Of a DNA stretch of 64,000 nt, positions 58,201 through 64,000 are shown piece after piece. Made by a program: the position numbers and the translations under genes. Numbering within the stretch: position 1 is the stretch's first letter; every line of letters starts with the position of its first letter. This DNA is from Tetmemena sp. SeJ-2015. Its lineage: Eukaryota; Ciliophora; Spirotrichea; Sporadotrichida; Oxytrichidae. The notes beneath the pieces were generated by a model. The model worked only from the letters and a program-made list of their open reading frames with translations, had not been told where the DNA came from and searched no databases. The DNA lies in contig JAJKFJ010020941.1 in NCBI GenBank assembly GCA_027382625.1, positions 1 through 64,000 on the forward strand, in the 5' to 3' direction.

Positions 58201-59300
58201 AAAGAATAACCAAGCTAGGAAAACTTTCACACTTCTCTCCGAAGAGAGTCCACACTCTGACTGGTCTAGGAATAACTTAAATGATGTCTTCGAATCCGAA
58301 AGAACGCTAGAAGGAAGCTTAGTAATTCAAAGTACTGATAGATGCCTTCAATGACGATATTGAGATTCTTCAGAAACCGAAGCCTATTGCTTAGAAGTTT
58401 TAAATTACTTTCATATATTTAATGATTACAAGTTCATTGAGGAATCGAAGGAGAAGGTTCAGAGAAAGTTTGAACTGTAAATAGTTGAAGCATTCTTAAA
58501 TATAAACAAGGGAAAAGGAGAGCGAAAAGCAATGAAGAGGATCTCTATAAGGCCTGAGCGATAGCAGAAAAACAGTATCTTAGTTGAGTTGTTTACCCCT
58601 CAAGCGAGGAATAAAATATCTCCTCGCAAGTCTTCTCATCTAGTAGTTAGCACTAAGAAATCTCCAAGGAAGGAATCTGTAGGTGGACTTTCAGAGGATG
58701 CTAAACGATTTGGATACATATAACCTGGGGAGAAAGAACCAGCAGAAATTGTCTCACCTCTCTAACCTAAAAAGATAGGGATGCTTATTAGAAAGAGTAG
58801 TAATGTAAGGGAACTAGCATAAAAGAATTCCAAGAAAGGAGAAAAAGATTCATTCAGCAAAATGCTGCAGGTACAGAGGAAAAATGCATAGACTAGTGGA
58901 TCAAATGAGAGATATAAATGAATAACGTTAGATTATAAATATAGTTTAAGATAAAGGGGGAATAGCTAAAAGACTCCCAATATGAAGACTGTCTTATTCA
59001 CAAAAGAGCTCACTGGAAGCTCACATAGAAATCTGAATTCAGAATTAAAAGGATAAGCCTCTTCACGCTTCATTTAGACGTATGAGTCAGATGATATGAG
59101 CTAGTCTAAGAGCAGAGAGGAAAATTTAGCATCAATAAACTAGTAATACGATTACTGGTCTCGGATGCTGGAACCTATATTCTCAGGGAGCTGTAGAGCA
59201 GAAGTGAATATGGTTGATCCCAAAAAGTTAATTTTATTTTGTAATATATTTTAAGAATTAAAGTTGCAAAAGCAAACTGTTTTCTTATCCAAATTCGAAC
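55262..59300 (+). CDS. Long Ser/Gln/Asn-rich low-complexity protein, unknown
   Basis: ATG at 55,262 (MKTLIFKNQISYDLAAISE). Blocks include SRPNKYSSSNLANWASTPK, RDYQSGEQVPSSYTRPRK, RIPTGEFNPDKDSLEESE, RYNLNPSRAQTSGPKLG, YNHHRSSSNLHPIGNSDSR, FDFANRIKSNIEQNMFSK, TQIVNLEQLLSSQAILEDQ, SEFEQKIWRYKHKHYANE, RKAMKRISIRPERQQKNS, RKSSHLVVSTKKSPRKES and SINQQYDYWSRMLEP. Composition is strongly disordered with short helices and Ser/Arg patches, as in phosphorylated cytoskeletal or nuclear scaffold proteins. No domain is recognised. At least eight frame changes mark IESs. It may be two adjacent genes, with a break near 57.8 kb. The 3' end is uncertain (59.2-59.6 kb). Confidence 0.45.
55540..55551 (+). other. 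Candidate 12 nt IES, pointer GAAT
   Basis: GAAT at 55,540-55,543 and 55,552-55,555. Without removal a TGA interrupts an otherwise continuous same-frame reading; with removal it reads KKKHRRNQSDINLNDH. It is far shorter than the other IESs, so a true stop followed by a second gene is the alternative. Confidence 0.45.
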
Positions 59301-59519
59301 AAGACATAATTAATTTTAATTACAGAAATATATAATTCATTCAAACTCTAAAAAGCATGAATATTTCTATCAATTTAATGAAAATGAAATCCATGAGATT
59401 ATCTATAAATTTAATTAAAATTGTGAAATCATATTTTATACTTAAAATATCACATGCTATTTCATTTAAGGTTATAAATAAAAAATTAGAATTACTCCTA
59501 ATTTATAATAAAATAAATT

Positions 59520-61086
59520 ATAATAATTAACGAGTATAAAACAATCCTCGAAAGAGTTCAATAGAGAAATATAATAAAAGGAGTTTGGGAAGTAAAATCT
59601 TCATGTGGCTAGCTTCCTGATTCTAGAGAAAGCGTTGCTATGTACACTCATGAGAAAGAAACATTTCTTTTTGGAGGTTATGGAAGAGAGCTATTTGATG
59701 ACTTGAGAGTATTAGAAATGAGTAAGCAATAAACTCAACAATGGAAGTGGCACCTCATATCTTAATCCTAAAATTAGTCCTCTTCAAAGTCACCTGCTCA
59801 GAAACCCACAGTAATATAAACTTTGTAAAGTGCAAATCCAGGCCCGAGATATGCAAGTTTAATGAAGAAGTACAAAGATAAGCTCATTCTATTTGGAGGG
59901 GGAGGTCCATATGTGCAAAGTATCAAAACTAGAACATGCTATAATGATGTAAGGTATTTCGATACAGCTACAAAAACTTGGTATAAAGATCCTAAAGGCA
60001 TGAAAGGAAACTTTGTCCCATAGAAGAGACTTCATCATGGAGGAGATGTAATTGGATGCATTCTTACGATCTATGGAGGATTCAATACTGAATAAAAAAG
60101 AGTTTTAGATGACCTTATCAAAAAAGATTTGAATAAAATTATAGAAATTTGGCAATCATGTTTGATATTGAGGAAAATGCTTGGCTGCAGTCAGTAGTTA
60201 AATACCCCAACCTTGATCAAGCAATCGGGCCTAGAGCTGAGCACACAGTAACTAAAGTAACATGCATGAGATAGAACGATCTGGATTAGATTCGTTGGAG
60301 CAAAGGTCTTTGGTATGATTCAAGCATTCAAAAAGAATTCAGCCCTAAGATTTTGGAGGGAGGAGGAACTTTCAAGCCATTCTTTAAATATGGCTACTTG
60401 CTTTATGGTGGTTATTGTTCCAAAGCTGAAGAAGCTATGGGTGATCTCTGGCTTTTGTAACTTTTGTATATCTATATTTATAAACCAGACTGCGATTATA
60501 ACTAGTCAGTCATCTCTTATTCTAAGCTTCATAATGACACAAGCGCCTCCTACAAAGATTACAAATTAGGATTGAAGGCGTATAACATTACAAAACTAGT
60601 TAAAGGAACTCCTCCTCTCCCAAGGTATGGGCACTCTGCAACTACTTGCAATTATGGAAGATACTTTCATATCATTAATTTATCTATGAGTTTATACTTT
60701 GTAATAACAGGTGGAAGAAACAATTAGATCTATAAGAAGCTGAATAACATAGCATTAAACGATATCTGCTTGCTAAACACTTAGACTTTTGAATGGGAAA
60801 CTTTGGCTGTCTATGGCTAGATTCCAGCATCAAGATGGAATTAAATCGATATTGAATGAATGCTAATGTATTAATATGGAATCACGGAATGGTTTCAGTT
60901 AACGAAGGCCAAATCATTATATTTGGTGGAGTGAACACTAACTCCTATGTTGGCTCTTAAATTCACTCTTTTGAGTTTGGGGAAGACATAGTCGACGCAT
61001 TTTTGACAAAGGCAAAAGAAAACTGTGATAATCTAAGACAGAAAGCAAGAAACATTTAAAATGGAGTTAAGTCTCAAGAAAAATGA
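59520..61086 (+). CDS. Kelch-repeat beta-propeller protein
   Basis: Kelch motifs with Gly-Gly, conserved Tyr and Trp: GQLPDSRESVAMYTHEKETF then LFGGYGRELFDDLRVLE; PGPRYASLMKKYKDKLILFG with GGGPYV; YNDVRYFDTATKTWYKDP; IGCILTIYGGFNTEQ; GPRAEHTVTKV; KYGYLLYGGYCSKAEEAMGD with LWLL; PLPRYGHSATTC; DICLLNTQTFEWETLAV; and GMVSVNEGQIIIFGGVNTNS. The C-terminal helix KAKENCDNLRQKARNIQN precedes TGA at 61,084-61,086. About six blades are visible. Kelch propellers mediate protein interactions; the partner is unknown. The start is unresolved and an IES lies near 60.85-60.9 kb. Confidence 0.8.
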
Positions 61087-61506
61087 AATTGTCGCTAATA
61101 ATTTGAGCAAATATATTCACTTAAGCTATTAAGATTGAGAAGATTGGTTGAAGTATAATAATATTTAAAATAAGACACTTTGCCATTAATTATGAGAGGG
61201 CGTGAAGAAGAGAAAAATCTCAATGCTGATTTCTCTCGGGTTGAACGAATGAAAGCTCAGTTATAAACTCTCTTTACTTAAATACTATCTATTTCATTCA
61301 CAATCTTTATTCATTCTTGTTCAACCCTTTCCATCACCTCTCTCTATCCTTTCACATGAATATGTCTTAAATATTTGTTCAGAGTTTACGCGCAGCATTA
61401 AGCCCGCGTTTCATATTGTTATCTTGCATCTTTAGTATGTTGCTCATATTCTATATTTAAATTATAACACCAAGATATTAAGATCACAAATAACGGAAGG
61501 ATTATA
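61087..61506. other. Convergent intergenic region
   Basis: The kelch gene (plus) and the large unknown gene (minus) end here. No coding frame seen. Confidence 0.4.
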
Positions 61507-64000
61507 TCAGGAAAAAAGCCTTAAAACAAGCAAAATACTTTGGAGAAAACTAATAAGATGAGTGCACCATTTTAACTTAATAAGAATTTTATTTTTCGAT
61601 TAAAAACTTACCCTCTCTTGATTTTGCTTCATTATATTGTTGAGCTATTAAGCTCTGTTTATCATCTCATTCTTTACTCCTCCGTTTCCAGCATCTGAAG
61701 CCATAACATTGCTATTTAATCCCAAGCCCTTAGCAGCCCCCTTAGTTTAACTAAAATGAATATTTTACTGATAGTTCCTTGCTGTTTGCAATCCTAGAGT
61801 TCCTGCTATGCCACCACTCTAAGGAAAGTTTGCTCTTGTAGTTAACGGAATCAAAGCTCCATTCTTAGCACTAGCCTGACCTGAAGAAGGATTTAGAAGG
61901 TTGACCATACTGTTTTAATTGGGGTCAAATGCTGCACTGTTATACTAACTTGGTTTGGAATTGCTGTAGAGATTATTTAGTAAAATGTTTTTGCTGTCCA
62001 ATGACATTAAAGTTGGGGCTTGGTTAGGGTTTCCAGGCGACCCATATATTTACTGATTCTTTGCAGCTGAAGAGGAGACAATCACACTTTTATTAACTGG
62101 GATTGACATTTAAGGTGACTGCGAGATAATATAAGACTACTATAAAGCAGCAGCGTTACCAGCCGGAGTCTTTCCATTCTACACACTATCAAAGAATCTT
62201 TGCCGTCCACTTCTGCTATTTAAGCTCTTGCCATTTCTGTCTGTTCTTAAAATTTGAGGTGTGCCAATATTGTCAATAGATTAATGCAACTTTGACTAAA
62301 TTTACAAGTTTTAGGGCCTATTCGTTAAATTTTTAGCCACAAAATCACCTGAGAGGTCTCTATTATTCAAAGTGGGCGTTACTCTACTTGAATTTGCTTG
62401 CTAGTTTGAATCCTGCACTAAAATGTTTCTTACTTTAAAAAATAAAAGTAAATTAGAACTGGAGTTCTGCTATTCTATCCTTATCCTCTAGTGCTAAAGA
62501 ATTGTTTTGGCTGCTATAGAATGTGAGGAGAGTGAGATAGGTGAGGAAGGTTATTCTGGTTATTGGTTAAGTAACTCTGATTAATTTAAATAATGTTCCT
62601 TTTAGCATTTCTGGCTCCAGTTTCATATTTTAAGCAAAATATAGATAAATTCTCTAGATATAGGCTTGTCGAGTGTTGAAATCTTTTAAGAATGCAAGGC
62701 TTAGTTTTGGGAACGCTAGATTGTATCCACTGTATGGTTCAATTAGAGTAGACTAAGCTAATGTATTCAAACCTCTTGCTGCTACAAACTTCTTTTCTTC
62801 TTTAAAAATATAAAGTCTGATTGTTTGAATAAATTGATCTTCGTTTTGGCCGTTTGCAGTTTTTATAGCTAGATACAAATTCAATTCAATAATTTTTTAA
62901 ATTAATAATCTCATAGATTTGGCTGCTAATTCATTTTGATATTTCTTTAAACTCTGGCAGCTTAATTGATACTTTTACTTAACTCTAAAGCATCCTTAAT
63001 TTCCTTTATCTCTTCATCTTTCCTGAACTTTCTGAGCACCTCATCCTCATCTGCCTAATCAAAGTTCTCATAATCAATTATGTCCCTTGGGGTGAATGGC
63101 TCATCAGCCTCTCCCTAAGGTGCTGCTTTGTATCTTCCTTTATCTTTTCCTTGAGTATTTGGTTCCACTCCACGACTTGTGAAAGCAACTTTATTCAAGT
63201 CACTACATTGATAAAAACTAAATGGAAATAAAATCTCAAGTCTTTGTAATCCATTTTTTCAATATCTTCAAAGGTATAGTTTGCTGCCGGATTTTACGCA
63301 TATCTATTGACTCTCGAGTTTTTAGCTTTACAAAACCCAAATTATAAAATTAGCTGTTCCATCATCTTATGCTCTCTCTGGTATAGAGTGCATCAACAAC
63401 TTTTAATTCTGTCCACTTGCACTCAAGTACTGTTGCTGTAATTTTCTTTCTGCCCTGAATTTTGCAGCCTATAATAAATTAAATTTAAGTAACAGCCAGC
63501 AGTTCTCTTTCCTTGGCTTGTTTATCCTTATCATCGAGAGTTGGTGTACTTAAGTTCTTGTCCATTACTTTCCTTATCTTGTAGTCTTAGATGGATTTTC
63601 TAACTGATTCGCTTTGTAACGTCTTTTGAATTATACTCATCTCCGCTTGGATCTTAGTGCTTAAAGGATCTTTGCTGTCTCCATAATATAAAATAGTAAT
63701 TACTACTCCCTCTCTTTCTTATGAAGCTATCTTGTCATGGGTGTTGAAAGGTAAATGAAGACTTTACACATATTGTTGTTTAAAAGAAGATATCATCAAT
63801 CCAAAAAAGAAGACCTTTAATTTTCTTTCTGTATTTGGAGGGATCAGCTAATTCCATGAAATTAAGCAAGTCTTAAATGCAAGATAAGAATGAAATAAAA
63901 TTTCTTCTCTAGCTTGATCCTCAGTAATATTCTCCAGTCTTTTTATTTCATCTTAAAGTTTGGCTTGCTTCTTGTTTAATTGTTAAATCTTATCGTATGC
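61507..64000 (-). CDS. Large Gln/Asn-rich protein, unknown, 5' truncated by window edge
   Basis: Minus-strand UAR=Gln blocks from the window edge: YDKIQQLNKKQAKLQDEIKR (coiled coil, about 63.95 kb), IQAEMSIIQKTLQSESVRK (about 63.63 kb), AAKFRAERKLQQQYLSASG, RYAQNPAANYTFEDIEKMDY (63.3 kb), EPNTQGKDKGRYKAAPQGE with EPFTPRDIIDYENF and EDEVLRKFRKDEEIKEIKD (63.15-62.97 kb), KFVAARGLNTLAQSTLIEP and LKDFNTRQAYIQRIYLYFA (62.8-62.63 kb). A Ser/Asn/Gln-rich C-terminus follows (KSVIVSSSAAKNQ, GIAGTLGLQTARNYQQN, NAGNGGVKNEMINR). A GTAAGT near 61.61 kb may be an intron donor. No family is recognised. The TGA at about 61,507 is the nearest stop. Confidence 0.45.

Noticed and set aside
57818..58255. Minus-strand frame of 145 codons
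   Set aside because: The plus strand carries a polar, UAR-rich coding block (SEFEQKIWRYKHKHYANE) continuous in style with neighbours; the minus frame is hydrophobic and unsupported.
1..64000. Reading the region as degenerate pseudogenes under the standard code
   Set aside because: UAR=Gln plus exact pointer excision restores intact proteins with family motifs in many genes; decay would not give that.

Overview
The window looks like germline (micronuclear) DNA of a spirotrich ciliate, probably a hypotrich of the Oxytricha/Stylonychia type. Two observations lead to this. First, UAA and UAG are read as glutamine and only UGA stops: open frames run for hundreds of codons through TAA/TAG, for example more than ten in the last 120 codons of the reductase gene at 50.2-51.6 kb. 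Second, coding regions are interrupted by short AT-rich segments bounded by 2-8 bp direct repeats. Deleting one repeat plus the segment restores frame and family motifs. These behave as internal eliminated sequences (IESs) with pointers. I resolved 26 of them, 12 to 57 nt long. True spliceosomal introns (GTAAG...TAG, 34-70 nt) also occur and are distinct. The organism is inferred from these features; no rRNA or other marker is present.

Layout. 1-22 kb: two very long paralogous minus-strand genes (A about 0.5-11.06 kb, B about 13.5-21.9 kb) for surface proteins. Each has an N-terminal beta-propeller-like ectodomain, cadherin/Ig-like domains, a Thr/Ser/Pro-rich mucin-like stalk, a polytopic membrane region with a TRP-like (PF06011-type) signature and a Gln/Ser-rich cytoplasmic tail. 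Three copies of a 374-410 bp element with terminal inverted repeats lie inside their reading frames. Between A and B is a non-coding interval with a GC-richer, hairpin-rich RNA candidate. 22-27 kb: minus-strand DnaJ-like and coiled-coil genes. 27-32 kb: an unknown plus-strand gene and an ELAPOR1/2-like receptor. 32-34 kb: a PGAP2/DRAM/TMEM150-like membrane protein and a small unknown gene. 34-37.4 kb and 42.7-44.4 kb: five lipocalin (apolipoprotein D-like) genes. Between them lie a hotdog thioesterase, a partial second thioesterase and a Cys/His-motif protein. 44-52.8 kb: a small unknown gene, an importin-beta-family karyopherin, a 3-ketoacyl-CoA-reductase-like SDR and a longin R-SNARE. 52.9-55 kb: a RING-TRAF zinc finger-START protein. 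55-61 kb: a long low-complexity gene and a kelch-repeat protein. 61.5-64 kb: a large unknown minus-strand gene running off the edge.

The genes are mostly housekeeping and secretory and do not form a functional cluster. What unites them is the germline organisation. Gene boundaries given as approximate could not be fixed because unresolved IESs shift the frame. All translations were made by eye with UAR=Gln.
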